Assembly (NCBI GenBank): GCA_016933275.1
Contig: JAFGBI010000389.1
Coordinates: forward strand, 1-34,106
Reading direction: 5' to 3'
DNA length: 34,106 nt
Source of the DNA: Polyangiaceae bacterium
Lineage (GTDB): Bacteria > Myxococcota_A > Polyangia > Polyangiales > Polyangiaceae
Part shown: in pieces, positions 25,626 to 33,379 of the stretch
Layout: the number at the start of each line of letters is the position of its first letter
Numbering within the stretch: the stretch's first letter is position 1
Made by a program: the position numbers and the translations under genes
Notes under the pieces: generated by a model
What the model saw: the letters and a program-made list of their open reading frames with translations, nothing else
Database searches by the model: none
Told to the model about the DNA's origin: nothing

Positions 25626-26146
25626 CTGGTTTCCTCCCAGAGCGGCAGTTGAGTGAACAGGCGGCCAGTGACGCCAAGAGCCCAAAACCCCTGAGGATCC
25701 GGCGTGACGCACGGTAGGCTGGTGACCAACGCCATGTCAACGAACGGGAGCTCTTGGTGTCACGATGGCGTCTGACTTCGCCATTTTGTCGCTCTCCCGA
25801 TCGCGCTGGCACCTTCGCGAGGCGCCAGTCCTCCCACCTTTCCGTCCCTCACGAGATGGCGTGACGATGGAGTATTCGGCCCTCAGCACCTGGGCCACGG
25901 CGCTGGCAGGGCGTCGCGCCCGTCGTCCGGTCGGGGCGTTCGACGAACCCCGAGGCCAACCACGGTGCTCGATCCAGACCAACTGCTGACCCACGGCCAG
26001 GAAGGACCGCGCGCGCCGCGTCCGCGCCCCGAGGGACGGGGAATTCCCAGCTCGACCCGGGCCTCGCCCACCCTCCGCGCTGCCGGGCGATCCCTCGAAG
26101 GGCAGACCAGGGCGTGGTCAGGACCTCGTGTTGCCGGAGACCGCGT
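25626..26146. other. Intergenic region upstream of HEAT lipoprotein
   Basis: 521 bases. The part near 25740 holds the proposed promoter. A small inverted repeat, ATGGCG (25765-25770) with CGCCAT (25779-25784), followed on the plus strand by TTTTG, is a weak terminator-like structure. The rest shows no supported gene; the open frames are low complexity and lack ribosome-binding sites. Confidence 0.45.
25711..25740 (-). promoter_or_regulatory. Candidate sigma-70-type promoter for the HEAT lipoprotein
   Basis: On the minus strand TTGACA (25740-25735) is followed after 18 bases by TACCGT (25716-25711). The -35 box is perfect and the -10 box matches three of six positions. The transcript would start near 25704, giving a leader of about 80 bases. 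Confidence 0.4.
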
Positions 26147-27091
26147 TCACGCTTCGATCCCCACATCGCGGAGGCGAGCGGCGAGGGCGGTGGTCTGGGC
26201 ACGGGTCAGGTACGTGGGGCCTCGTCCGACCTCGCGCACGAGCTGATCGAGTTGCAGCACGCTGCGGGGACCGAGGATGACCGATGACACGTATTGGTGG
26301 GTGAGGACCCATCGCAGGGCAGCTCCACGCAGCGTGGGGATCTTCCCGTCAACCAGAGGTCGGATCGCGTCGAGTTGCCGGATCCGCTGGCGCAGTTCGT
26401 CGGGAGTCCAGCGGTCGGCGCGGTGGTCACCAGGGACGAAGACACGATCCACGGGCCACAAGCCCGCGAGCAGGCCGTACGCGAGCGCCGAATGCGCCAG
26501 CATGCCCGCTCCTTTCGTCGCGATCTGCTCGGTCAGCGATCGTGCCGCGGCCGAGTGAAAAACATTGAAGGCCAGCGAAACCACCGCCGCACCTCTCCCG
26601 AGCGCGGCGCGCGCGACCTCCGGCGTTCCCGCGCTCACCCCCCAGGCCCGTAGCCGTCCAGCCGCCTGCAGGCCCGCCAGCGTCTCGGTGGCTTCCCCAT
26701 GTTCGACCGTGGGTAGCGAGGGATTGTGGAGGAGTACGATATCGACCACGTCTCGCCCGAGGCGCTCCGCGCTCTGCTCGAAGCTCTTGGTCAAGTACTC
26801 TCGGTCGAAGGACTTCCGGGGGGGGGAACCGTCGCGGAAGGTCCCGAGCTTGGTCACGATCACCGCTTCGGGGATCCCTCGAAGGTGGCGGGCGAGGCGG
26901 CGCTCCATCGCGCCCTGGCCGTAGCTTGCCGCGGTTTCGAAGCAAGCGAGGCCCAGGGCCAACGCGCGTTCGATCACCCGATCCTGGGTTGCTTCATCCA
27001 CGGGCCCGTACCCGTCTCCCGAGAGGCCCCAGGTGCCCAGCGTGAGCTCCGTCAGCTCGAGGCCGGTCCACCCGAGGCTTCGTCTTCGCAT
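26147..27091 (-). CDS. Aldo/keto reductase
   Basis: 314 residues from ATG 27091, with no clear ribosome-binding site. The (alpha/beta)8 reductase pattern is clear: LELTELTLGTWGLSGDGYGP at the start, ASYGQGAMERRL with Tyr57, VIVTKLGT with Lys81, DIVLLHNPS with His122, RAWGVSAG, and VSSVILGPRS near the NADPH phosphate site. Family members reduce aldehydes or ketones with NADPH in the cytoplasm. The fourth tetrad residue, normally Asp in DTA--YG, is Glu52 here (FETAASYG), a conservative change that could lower or alter activity. The next gene on this strand, a membrane protein, ends 104 bases upstream. Substrate unknown. Confidence 0.93.
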   Translation of the reverse strand: MRRRSLGWTGLELTELTLGTWGLSGDGYGPVDEATQDRVIERALALGLACFETAASYGQGAMERRLARHLRGIPEAVIVTKLGTFRDGSPPRKSFDREYLTKSFEQSAERLGRDVVDIVLLHNPSLPTVEHGEATETLAGLQAAGRLRAWGVSAGTPEVARAALGRGAAVVSLAFNVFHSAAARSLTEQIATKGAGMLAHSALAYGLLAGLWPVDRVFVPGDHRADRWTPDELRQRIRQLDAIRPLVDGKIPTLRGAALRWVLTHQYVSSVILGPRSVLQLDQLVREVGRGPTYLTRAQTTALAARLRDVGIEA

Positions 27092-27195
27092 GGCGCCGGG
27101 TATAGCACCGATCGGAGCTCCGGCCGGGGCGTCCCAACCCAGCGCCGCCGGCACCGGGGAGAAGTGGGCTTGGTTGAGCCTCCACCCGCGAGGGA

Positions 27196-29199
27196 CTACT
27201 GGATCGCCCAGTAGTGCAGGGCCGCGAATGGGCGCGGGGGATTGGAGCGGATGGTCACGGTCCGCAATCCGGACGGCGCTCCAGGCGGGACGGCGATCAG
27301 GTGTTCCTCCCATTCCCCCCCACCGACCAGATCGATCGAGGCGTCCACGCCCTCGGCCTCGACCTCCAGGTGTACTGGCTCGCTCGCCGTCCACCGGGCG
27401 ACCCACTTGGTTCCCGGGCGCGCGGCCAGCGTGAACCGCTCCATGAGGCGCTCGCTGCGGGCTCCATCCGCGCGCCCATCCGTGCTCGCGACGACGACGT
27501 TGTCCTGCTGCGTCGCACCGAACAGGACATACCCATGATCCGCCTCGCTGGCGAGGTCCGCCACGTCGAGCTCGTCGTAGACCGACGCTCCTGGGACGCC
27601 CTCGGGGAAAGCTGCAGAGCCGAGCGCGTCCCACCGCGCCACGTACGCGCTCATCGTCGAATCGCCGAGGATGGTGGCACCCCCGACGTAGCGGTGCGTG
27701 AGAAACTGCCCGAGCACGGTCGGGACTTGGAGCCACCGATCGTAGATCACGAGATGGGTTGGGAGTCGCGCCGTGCCGAGGTGCTCGTAATGCTCGAAAC
27801 GCGACCCGGGACCCGCCGTCCAGTGTCGAGCCTCACCCCGCGTGGTAAGACCCACGAGGTCGAAGGTGCGCCGACCCCCCAGGTAGGCGATGGCGCCCGC
27901 GTCGTTCACGCCGATGACCGCATCGGCAGGGAGCTCGGTCGCTACCCAGCGCGCTAGCGCCACCTGCTGTTCATTGATGGCTCGCGCGCTAGTCGCGACG
28001 TCGTCGAAGGTCCAGGGTAGGTGACCAGCGAACAACCCAACGAATGCTCCACCTACGAGACCGCCCACTCCGGGCGCTGACGCTCGACAGCGCCGAGCGA
28101 GCAGGCCGGCTGCGTCGGCGAGCGCCCCGAGACCGACGAACCAGGCGGCGGCGAAGGGCCAGAGGTAGCGGAGGCGGTTGACGAGGAAGCTATCGTAGGT
28201 CGTCGTTACCAGCACTCCGAGCGCAGTGGCCAGGATGGCCGAGCCGCGCCACCACCTCCTCTCGCGGATGGCAGCCCAGACGAGGGCCGGCAGGGCGAGC
28301 CAAGCGATCCACTTTCCACCCCGGGGCACGAACACGGCGCTCCAGATCTCGCCGTCCAGGAGGGTGTTGAAGAGCACATCGATGTGGTAGCGGAGCGTCG
28401 CCGGGATTCGGGCTGGGTAGGGGGTCGCGAAGAGCCACTTCGCAGCGACGGTGGTCGTCGCGAACTCCCCGGTGGCGAGCCAGTTGACGCACCCTGGCAA
28501 GAACGGCCCGAACAGGGCTGCGAGTGCCGCGGTCCGGCTGCTTCCGCGCGGAAACCACGCCAGCGTCGCCGCGACGAGCAGGGAGGCGACCGCACCTTCG
28601 GGGCGCATCGCGGGGGTGAGCAAGGCGAGCGCGACCAGCTCGCGGCGTGACGCGACCGATACGGGGCCGTTCGCCTCTGCGTGTTCGGCCACCCGACGCA
28701 CCGTCCGCATCAGCAACCAGGCAAAGGGGATCACCTCCATGCCGCTGGCGGCAAACCAGGCGTGACCGCCGAACGCGAGCACCATGGTGGTGGCGGCGAT
28801 CGTCGCGGCCCGAGATAGGAGCCCGCGCGCCACGTGCCACGTCTCGTGGGCGAGCAACCAGAGGCTGGTCCAACCGCCCACCCAGGCGACCCAGATCAGG
28901 GAGGTCCCCCGGAGGCCGAGCGCGTGGAAGGGCGCGAGCAAGAGCGGCCAGAGCAGGCTGGTTGCTCCGGGGACCGGCGGCGCTCCCGCGCTGTACTCGA
29001 ACGGTCGGAGCTCCGCGAAGCGACGGGCAAACTGGAAATGGATGAACGTATCGTCCAGGGGCACCGCCGGCTCTCCGCCCGTCGCGGTGAGGATGGCGCG
29101 GGTGGTCATCCAGGCGAGCAGGCCGGTCCCGAGGGTGATCGGGAGCCATGGACCGGGGCGGCGGAGGGCTGCCACGAGGTAGCCAGGGAGCTTCGACAT
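27196..29199 (-). CDS. Polytopic GT-C-like membrane protein with soluble C-terminal domain
   Basis: 667 residues from ATG 29199; upstream in-frame codons overlap the divergent gene and are low complexity. About ten hydrophobic segments lie between residues 18 and 430. The first loop carries PLDDTFIHFQFARRF (Asp49, Asp50), the acidic-pair signature seen in GT-C mannosyltransferase-like proteins. A soluble region follows with GVNDAGAIAYLGGRRTFDLV, and the last 100 residues are beta-rich (WVARWTASEPVHLEVEAEG, EEHLIAVPPGAPSGL), suggesting a carbohydrate-binding-type sandwich on the periplasmic side. Transfer of a lipid-linked sugar to an envelope acceptor is inferred from the family. It is divergent from trmB and upstream of the aldo/keto reductase gene. 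Confidence 0.82.
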   Translation of the reverse strand: MSKLPGYLVAALRRPGPWLPITLGTGLLAWMTTRAILTATGGEPAVPLDDTFIHFQFARRFAELRPFEYSAGAPPVPGATSLLWPLLLAPFHALGLRGTSLIWVAWVGGWTSLWLLAHETWHVARGLLSRAATIAATTMVLAFGGHAWFAASGMEVIPFAWLLMRTVRRVAEHAEANGPVSVASRRELVALALLTPAMRPEGAVASLLVAATLAWFPRGSSRTAALAALFGPFLPGCVNWLATGEFATTTVAAKWLFATPYPARIPATLRYHIDVLFNTLLDGEIWSAVFVPRGGKWIAWLALPALVWAAIRERRWWRGSAILATALGVLVTTTYDSFLVNRLRYLWPFAAAWFVGLGALADAAGLLARRCRASAPGVGGLVGGAFVGLFAGHLPWTFDDVATSARAINEQQVALARWVATELPADAVIGVNDAGAIAYLGGRRTFDLVGLTTRGEARHWTAGPGSRFEHYEHLGTARLPTHLVIYDRWLQVPTVLGQFLTHRYVGGATILGDSTMSAYVARWDALGSAAFPEGVPGASVYDELDVADLASEADHGYVLFGATQQDNVVVASTDGRADGARSERLMERFTLAARPGTKWVARWTASEPVHLEVEAEGVDASIDLVGGGEWEEHLIAVPPGAPSGLRTVTIRSNPPRPFAALHYWAIQ

Positions 29200-29326
29200 C
29201 GGGGCCGTTGGGGACGAACGGGGGGACGTTACCACGGGTCCGCGACCTGGCTTGCCCGCACCTCCCGCGAGGTGTACGGGCGCGGTGCCAACGGCCGCCC
29301 CGGCGGGAGTCCGCGGGATCCGCATC

Positions 29327-29953
29327 ATGCCGAACGACCGATACGCTGCTGCCCCGAAGCTCCCCGATGGGGACGCCATCGAGCCCGCTCTGCTGGTGCC
29401 CGGCGCCCCCGGTCCCATCGAGCTCGAGATCGGGCCGGGGCGTGGCTGGTTCCTGGTCGAGCGCCTTGCCGCCATGCCGGACGTGGGTGTGATAGGCCTC
29501 GAGGTTCGCCGCAAATGGGCGACGATCGTCGACGACCGCCTGCGCGCACGGGGAATGGGCGAGCGGGGCAGGGTCTTCGCGGAGGACGCGCGGAGCGCGC
29601 TCGGGAGGCTGAGGGAAGGCACGCTCTCCACCGTCTACCTGCACTTCCCCGACCCTTGGTGGAAGAAGCGGCACCAGAAGCGACTCGTGGTCACGGACGA
29701 GCTCGTGGTGCAGGCCGGCCGAGTGCTGACAGTGGGCGGCGAGCTCTTCGTTCAGACCGACGTGATGGAACGTGCTGACGCGTACGAGCGGACGATCGCT
29801 GAGTCTGGTCTCTTCGCCCCGATCTTCGGCGGGGGGCCTCGGGTCGAGGACCATCCCTTCGTCGCGCGGAGTCCCCGCGAACGGCGCGCCATGGCGGATG
29901 GCCTCCCCATCGCGAGGCTTCGGTTCCGCCGGGTGGTCGTCTCCCCGCCGTGA
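29327..29953 (+). CDS. trmB: tRNA (guanine-N7)-methyltransferase
   Basis: 208 residues from ATG 29327; the frame stays open to 29252, but those residues do not resemble the family. It has the S-adenosylmethionine site ELEIGPGRGWFL (Gly residues 36-40), GLEVRRKWA (58-65) and the TrmB signature LHFPDPWWKKRHQKRLV (about 105-121), and ends in the usual basic strand ARLRFRRVV. The enzyme makes 7-methylguanosine at position 46 in the variable loop of tRNAs. The length is normal for bacterial TrmB. It is divergent from the GT-C-like gene (127-base gap) and 93 bases before a lipoprotein gene. Confidence 0.95.
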   Translation: MPNDRYAAAPKLPDGDAIEPALLVPGAPGPIELEIGPGRGWFLVERLAAMPDVGVIGLEVRRKWATIVDDRLRARGMGERGRVFAEDARSALGRLREGTLSTVYLHFPDPWWKKRHQKRLVVTDELVVQAGRVLTVGGELFVQTDVMERADAYERTIAESGLFAPIFGGGPRVEDHPFVARSPRERRAMADGLPIARLRFRRVVVSPP

Positions 29954-30046
29954 CCGAGCGGCGGCGACCCGGCCCGGAGTTGGCGGAGGGTCACGGCCCC
30001 GCGGAGCGGCTTGCTGCGGGTGCGGCCTTGCTGTTACGCTGCCGCC

Positions 30047-30649
30047 GTGATTCGCCGCCTCTTGATCGCCCTCGTCTTCACGGGTGTTGCGGCTTGTTCG
30101 ACCTACCGCAACGATCTGAATCGTGGACAGCGGCTGTACGAGGACACCGAGTACGAGCGTGCGCTCGCGATCTGGCGCTACCTCGAGCCGGATCTCGACT
30201 CACTCGGTCCCGCCGATCAAGCTCGCTATGCCTACCTGCGCGGCATGACCGACTACCGCCTCAGCGGCGGGGAGAGCGCCACCAACGCAGAGTTTCGCGC
30301 CCACGCGCGGCATTGGCTCGCTGTCGCCAAGGCCATCGAGCAGGAGCACCCGGGAGCGCTGTCCAACCCCTGGAAGCTGCTCCTCGAGGAGGCGTTGGCA
30401 GATCTGAACGCGGAAGTCTACGGCATCGGCGGGGCCCCGTCGCTCGAAGGCGCGACCACCGGCGCCGCGACCGACGCGGCGGTAGCGCCAGCCACCAGCA
30501 TGGCCGCGCCGGGTGTGGGCAGCGCCGCGCCCGCGGCCACGGTCCCCGTCAGCGTGACCGCTCCCGCCTCCGGCGGCAGCGTCGCGCCACCAGCCGCTGG
30601 CGGCTCGGTCCCTCCCGCCGGAACCACGAGCCCAACCAGCCCCCCCTGA
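30047..30649 (+). CDS. TPR-like lipoprotein, paralogue of the one at 15117
   Basis: 200 residues from GTG 30047, which directly precedes the signal sequence VIRRLLIALVFTGVAACS; the lipobox is VAAC. Upstream in-frame codons would add a Cys-rich stretch of no merit. The mature part has LNRGQRLYEDTEYERALAIW, ADQARYAYLRGMTDYRLSGG and HARHWLAVAKAIEQEHPG, parallel in order and spacing to the lipoprotein at 15117-15578. The C-terminal 70 residues are Ala, Thr, Gly, Pro and Ser and likely disordered. It follows trmB on the same strand. Protein-binding in the envelope is inferred. Confidence 0.8.
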   Translation: MIRRLLIALVFTGVAACSTYRNDLNRGQRLYEDTEYERALAIWRYLEPDLDSLGPADQARYAYLRGMTDYRLSGGESATNAEFRAHARHWLAVAKAIEQEHPGALSNPWKLLLEEALADLNAEVYGIGGAPSLEGATTGAATDAAVAPATSMAAPGVGSAAPAATVPVSVTAPASGGSVAPPAAGGSVPPAGTTSPTSPP

Positions 30650-30987
30650 CTGAGCCTGCCACCCAGGTCTTTCCGGACCCGGTCTGCGTGGGGCTCTGGA
30701 TCCTCGGTCAGGATGGCAACGGCTGCGGCGTACGGCATCAGCTTCAGCGGCCACCCAAGGGGTGAGGGCGACCACCGGTTCTTTCATCACGGCGCAGACC
30801 GAGAGCCAAGGAGGCGGAGAACGTTTCCTCCTTGGCCGCTGGGCCCTGGCCGCCCTCCCCGCCACACGGCTCGCGGTATTTCCTCGAAGCAGAGGCCAGC
30901 AGGGCGGTCGACCCCACGGTCCCGAGTCGAGCCTGTGTAGCTCCATTGCGGACGGCCTGCCGAGGTGGCTCGCCGAGCTGACGGTGT
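30650..30987. other. Convergent intergenic region
   Basis: 338 bases between the ends of the TPR-like lipoprotein gene and the YdcH-type gene. It contains one strong hairpin, listed separately, and no supported gene. Confidence 0.5.
30805..30836. terminator. Perfect 10-bp hairpin between convergent genes
   Basis: GCCAAGGAGG (30805-30814) and CCTCCTTGGC (30827-30836) form a perfect stem with a 12-base loop. It sits midway between two converging genes, as a bidirectional terminator would, but no T-run follows on either strand. Confidence 0.45.
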
Positions 30988-31176
30988 TCAGAGCTGGCGC
31001 CGGAGCGCGTGGATCTCGTCCTTCGCGCAAAGCTTCAGCTTCTTGAGATCGGTGACCTGTCGCTGTTCGTCCGGGTTGAGGAATGCCCTGCGTTCGAGCC
31101 GGGCGACCTCGTTCTTGAGGTCGCGGTGGCGTTGCTCCAAGAAGCTCAAACGCTGGGCGATCGTTTCCTCGGCCAT
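30988..31176 (-). CDS. YdcH/DUF465-family small protein
   Basis: 62 residues from ATG 31176, with GAGGAGG about ten bases upstream. The sequence is two charged helices (LSFLEQRHRDLKNEVARLE, then PDEQRQVTDLKKLKLCAKDE) with the family's typical pattern LKKxKLxxKDEI near the C-terminus, as in E. coli YdcH. Members are short cytoplasmic helical-hairpin proteins of unknown function. The length is normal. The upstream region on this strand is hairpin-rich and may encode a 50-residue peptide. Confidence 0.85.
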   Translation of the reverse strand: MAEETIAQRLSFLEQRHRDLKNEVARLERRAFLNPDEQRQVTDLKKLKLCAKDEIHALRRQL

Positions 31177-31197
31177 GAGAACGCACCTCCTCGGTAG

Positions 31198-31251
31198 GGC
31201 GGGTCGGCCGGCGTGTCTTCGTGGTCGTCAGCCCTCGACTGGCGACCCGCC
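31198..31251. repeat. 9-bp inverted repeat with structured loop
   Basis: GGCGGGTCG (31198-31206) is the exact reverse complement of CGACCCGCC (31243-31251). The 36-base loop can fold further. It lies in the leader of the YdcH-type gene on the minus strand. Confidence 0.5.
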
Positions 31252-31380
31252 ACGCCCTCCATCTCGCTCGGACCCGACACGGACCATGAAAGTTAGGAGC
31301 CCGCCGGCGAAGATCAACCCGATTGCACCACGTTCGGCAGGGGGGCAGAACTTAGCAAGTTCGATGCCGTCACGGATCAT
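31228..31380 (-). CDS. Possible 50-residue membrane peptide
   Basis: ATG at 31380, stop at 31228, 50 residues. It starts MIRDGIELAKFCPPAERGAI, has one hydrophobic stretch (GAIGLIFAGGLLTFMVRV) and a charged, glycine-rich tail, as a single-span membrane peptide would. There is no ribosome-binding site; the leader just before the ATG is CAGAAAAAACG. Third-position G+C is lower than in neighbours. It would sit 51 bases upstream of the YdcH-type gene in the same direction. It may be chance, because the same DNA holds hairpins and the start of the opposite-strand gene. Confidence 0.28.
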   Translation of the reverse strand: MIRDGIELAKFCPPAERGAIGLIFAGGLLTFMVRVGSERDGGRGGSPVEG

Positions 31381-31388
31381 CGTTTTTT
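31363..31388 (+). terminator. Terminator-like hairpin with T6 run
   Basis: On the plus strand GATG-CCG-TCA-CGG-AT-CATC (31363-31381) forms a 7-bp stem with a two-base bulge, followed by G and TTTTTT (31383-31388). This is the clearest intrinsic-terminator shape in the window. No complete plus-strand gene ends just before it, so it may end a short RNA or act as an attenuator for the gene that follows. Confidence 0.45.
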
Positions 31389-31396
31389 CTGAAGGT

Positions 31397-32626
31397 TTGT
31401 GGCGATGCCGCAAGGGAGAGGCCCGAAGCGGGCCACCTCTCGGCATCAGCCACTCCTCGAGACCATCCCCCAAGCAGCGTCGGGTCGCCACCGGGCTTTC
31501 GCTCGCCGCGCTCCTCGCGGGGTGTGGCCGTGCCAGTGGCCAAGGTGGAGCGGTGCCGACCCTGCCGGACGCCGTGGCAAGGACGGAGGTCGAGCGAACG
31601 GTCGTTACCCCCGAAGAGGTGCTCACGGTCGACGAGCTCGTCACTCGCGCGGAGGCCGCGCTGCTACGGGGCGATCCGGCGGCCGCGCTCGCTGATTTCG
31701 ACCGGGTGTCTCGCGCAGCCCCGGAGGATGTCGTTGCCCGGGGCGCCATCCTGCGCGCTGCCGAAGCGGCCGAGGCACAGGCAGATCACCTTGGCGCCGC
31801 CGACCGCCTCGAGCAGCTCGCCCGCCGCTGCCCTCGCACCCCCGAGGCGAGAGAAGCCCTGGTCCGGCTCGTGCGCCTGCGCGCCTTCCTCGATCAATGG
31901 GACCGCGCGGGACGAGCGGGAGAGTCCTTGCTCGCGGACTATCCCGACCTTGGTCCCGTCGAGCAACTCGTCGCCCATAGTGGCAAGGCGCTCATGCTCC
32001 TCCAATCAAACGCGATCGACGCGGCCAGCTACGAAGTCGAGAAGGGGCGCGCGATCATCGACGAGCTCGGCCTCGATCGCGCAGGGCGTATCTCCCCGGA
32101 CGCGGCGCGGCTCTTCTTCGCGCTCGGAGAGGTCCGGCGGGCTCGCGCTGAGTCCATCCGGTTCGTCCCCGTCCCTACCGACTTCGCGGCAGTTCTGGAG
32201 CGACGGTGTGAGCTGCTGCTCGACGCCCAGAGCGCCTACTCGGCGACCATGCGGGCGTACGATGCGCATTGGTCAACGATGGCGGGCCTTCGCACGGGCG
32301 AGCTCTACCAATCCCTCCATCGCGCCCTCATGGAAGTGCCTCCGCCAGCCTCCGCGGACACCCAAGCGCGCCGAGAGCTCTTCGAGGGTGCGATGCGCCT
32401 TCGGTACTCCATCCTCCTCGAGAAGGCGCTCGCCATGATCGACCACACCCTCGCGATGACCGCCCGCACCAACGAGGAGTCCGCGTGGGTCTTGCGCGCC
32501 GAAGGGGCGCGGCGCGAGCTCGAGCTTGCCACGAAGAGGGAGACCGAGACCCTCGACCGGCTGCCGTACTCGCGCGACGAGCTACGCGCCGCTCTGGAAT
32601 CCCTTGCCCGGTCAGCGAAGCCCTGA
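31397..32626 (+). CDS. TPR-like lipoprotein with uncertain start
   Basis: 409 residues from TTG 31397, or 420 from ATG 31364; neither has a well-placed ribosome-binding site. The lipoprotein signal is clear (QRRVATGLSLAALLAGCG, lipobox LAGC) but sits 30 or more residues in, an unusually long leader. After the Cys come helical repeats: DELVTRAEAALLRGDPAAAL, ADFDRVSRAAPEDVVARGAI and LGAADRLEQLARRCPRTPEA, TPR-like units that continue to about residue 250. The rest is helical and charged, ending ALESLARSAKP. The protein should be a periplasm-facing scaffold; partner unknown. The first codons overlap a strong hairpin (31404-31447). A truncated repeat copy begins directly after the stop. Confidence 0.75.
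   Translation: MWRCRKGEARSGPPLGISHSSRPSPKQRRVATGLSLAALLAGCGRASGQGGAVPTLPDAVARTEVERTVVTPEEVLTVDELVTRAEAALLRGDPAAALADFDRVSRAAPEDVVARGAILRAAEAAEAQADHLGAADRLEQLARRCPRTPEAREALVRLVRLRAFLDQWDRAGRAGESLLADYPDLGPVEQLVAHSGKALMLLQSNAIDAASYEVEKGRAIIDELGLDRAGRISPDAARLFFALGEVRRARAESIRFVPVPTDFAAVLERRCELLLDAQSAYSATMRAYDAHWSTMAGLRTGELYQSLHRALMEVPPPASADTQARRELFEGAMRLRYSILLEKALAMIDHTLAMTARTNEESAWVLRAEGARRELELATKRETETLDRLPYSRDELRAALESLARSAKP
31404..31447. repeat. Long bulged hairpin over the start of the TPR lipoprotein gene
   Basis: GATGCC (31404-31409) pairs with GGCATC (31442-31447); GAGA (31416-31419) with TCTC (31438-31441); GGCCCG (31420-31425) with CGGGCC (31429-31434), loop AAG. This gives 16 base pairs with bulges of six and three bases. 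The outer arm GATGCC also occurs at 31363-31368, so the right arm has two possible partners. Confidence 0.6.
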
Positions 32627-32690
32627 CCCGGCGGACCTGGAACCCTTCGAGGGCCTCCAGCGGTCAGCCATCAGCTGTTCTACTGGGTCT
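32627..32690 (-). repeat. Intergenic repeat family, truncated copy D
   Basis: Starting at the base after the stop codon, CCCGGCGGACCTGG, GGCCTCCAGCGGTCAGCCATCAGCTG resembles the outer 50-60 bases of copy C in the same orientation (CCGGCGGAGCCGGG, GGCCACCAGCAGTCAGCGGTCA). Similarity fades beyond about 32690. It is a partial or decayed copy. Confidence 0.45.
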
Positions 32691-33379
32691 GAAAAACCGC
32701 GCGTGACGGGCGGATTCTCGGCAGCGCGGTAGATCGGCGCCGGAGCGGCAGGCCGTCTGTCGCGGCCGATGAGGAGGAGGGGCTCGCCTTCCCCGCCCAA
32801 AAGAAACCCAGCGCGGACAGGAGCCGCCGCCGTGCTTGGGTTCCGGGCCTGTCCCGCACCCCAGCCCGAAGACCCGGCTCGGGTCCGCATCGCGAAGACC
32901 ACCAGCTCCCGCTGGCGCCTGGCAGCCACTCGCAGCAGCGCTTGCCAGGCCAGCCGTCTGCCCGATGCCGGACCCCGACCGAGCTTTCGGGCGCCGCGCC
33001 CCCGCCCGGCCCCTCAACCCGTGGCGCGCCCAGCGAGCCGCCGATCGGGGCTGGTGCGGTACGGAACGTGCTTGACAAGGCCCCCGACCAAAGCTACCAC
33101 CGCCCGACCGTCGTTGCGGGTCCCCACCAGCTTGTTCTCTTTTGCTCGCTCGGGCGGCGAGCCAGCGGGGACACGGGTGGGGTGTTCCCTTTTGCACCCG
33201 GTCGCCCGGTGCGCGACGGCTATCCGCATCTCGCAGCATCGGAGGGAAACGGCAGACCTGCCGGATGCGAAAGGAGTTCGACCGAACCTCATTGCCAGAC
33301 GCCTCCCCCGATGAGCCATGACGCCGCCCGGTGCACCCACTGCGTCAGGTAACCATCGGAGTCATCCCGGGCTTCGTCC
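32691..33379. other. Long non-coding stretch before the tRNA cluster
   Basis: About 690 bases. Open frames occur in several registers but are low complexity, Arg/Pro-rich and without ribosome-binding sites, so I call none. The proposed tRNA-operon promoter lies in the middle. I see no recognisable RNA in the remainder. Confidence 0.5.
33072..33100 (+). promoter_or_regulatory. Candidate promoter of the tRNA-tuf operon
   Basis: TTGACA (33072-33077), a 17-base spacer, then TACCAC (33095-33100). The -35 box is perfect; the -10 box matches three of six. It is the best sigma-70-type candidate before the first tRNA and would leave a leader of about 270 bases. Confidence 0.42.

Noticed and set aside
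24075-25652. 525-residue plus-strand open frame opposite the HEAT lipoprotein
   Set aside because: Leu/Arg-rich with no signal or domain; the minus-strand gene has a signal peptide, lipobox and ribosome-binding site.
25737-25994. 85-residue minus-strand and 74-residue plus-strand frames in the gap before the HEAT lipoprotein gene
   Set aside because: They overlap each other, lack ribosome-binding sites and show no recognisable features.
31404-31447. Hairpin as SRP RNA, RNase P RNA, tmRNA or a known riboswitch
   Set aside because: None of the conserved sequence motifs of those RNAs is present; only the secondary structure is suggestive.
32664-33314. Several 100-190 residue open frames in the gap before the tRNA genes
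   Set aside because: Frames on both strands are Arg/Pro/Ala-rich, overlap one another and lack ribosome-binding sites; none resembles a protein.
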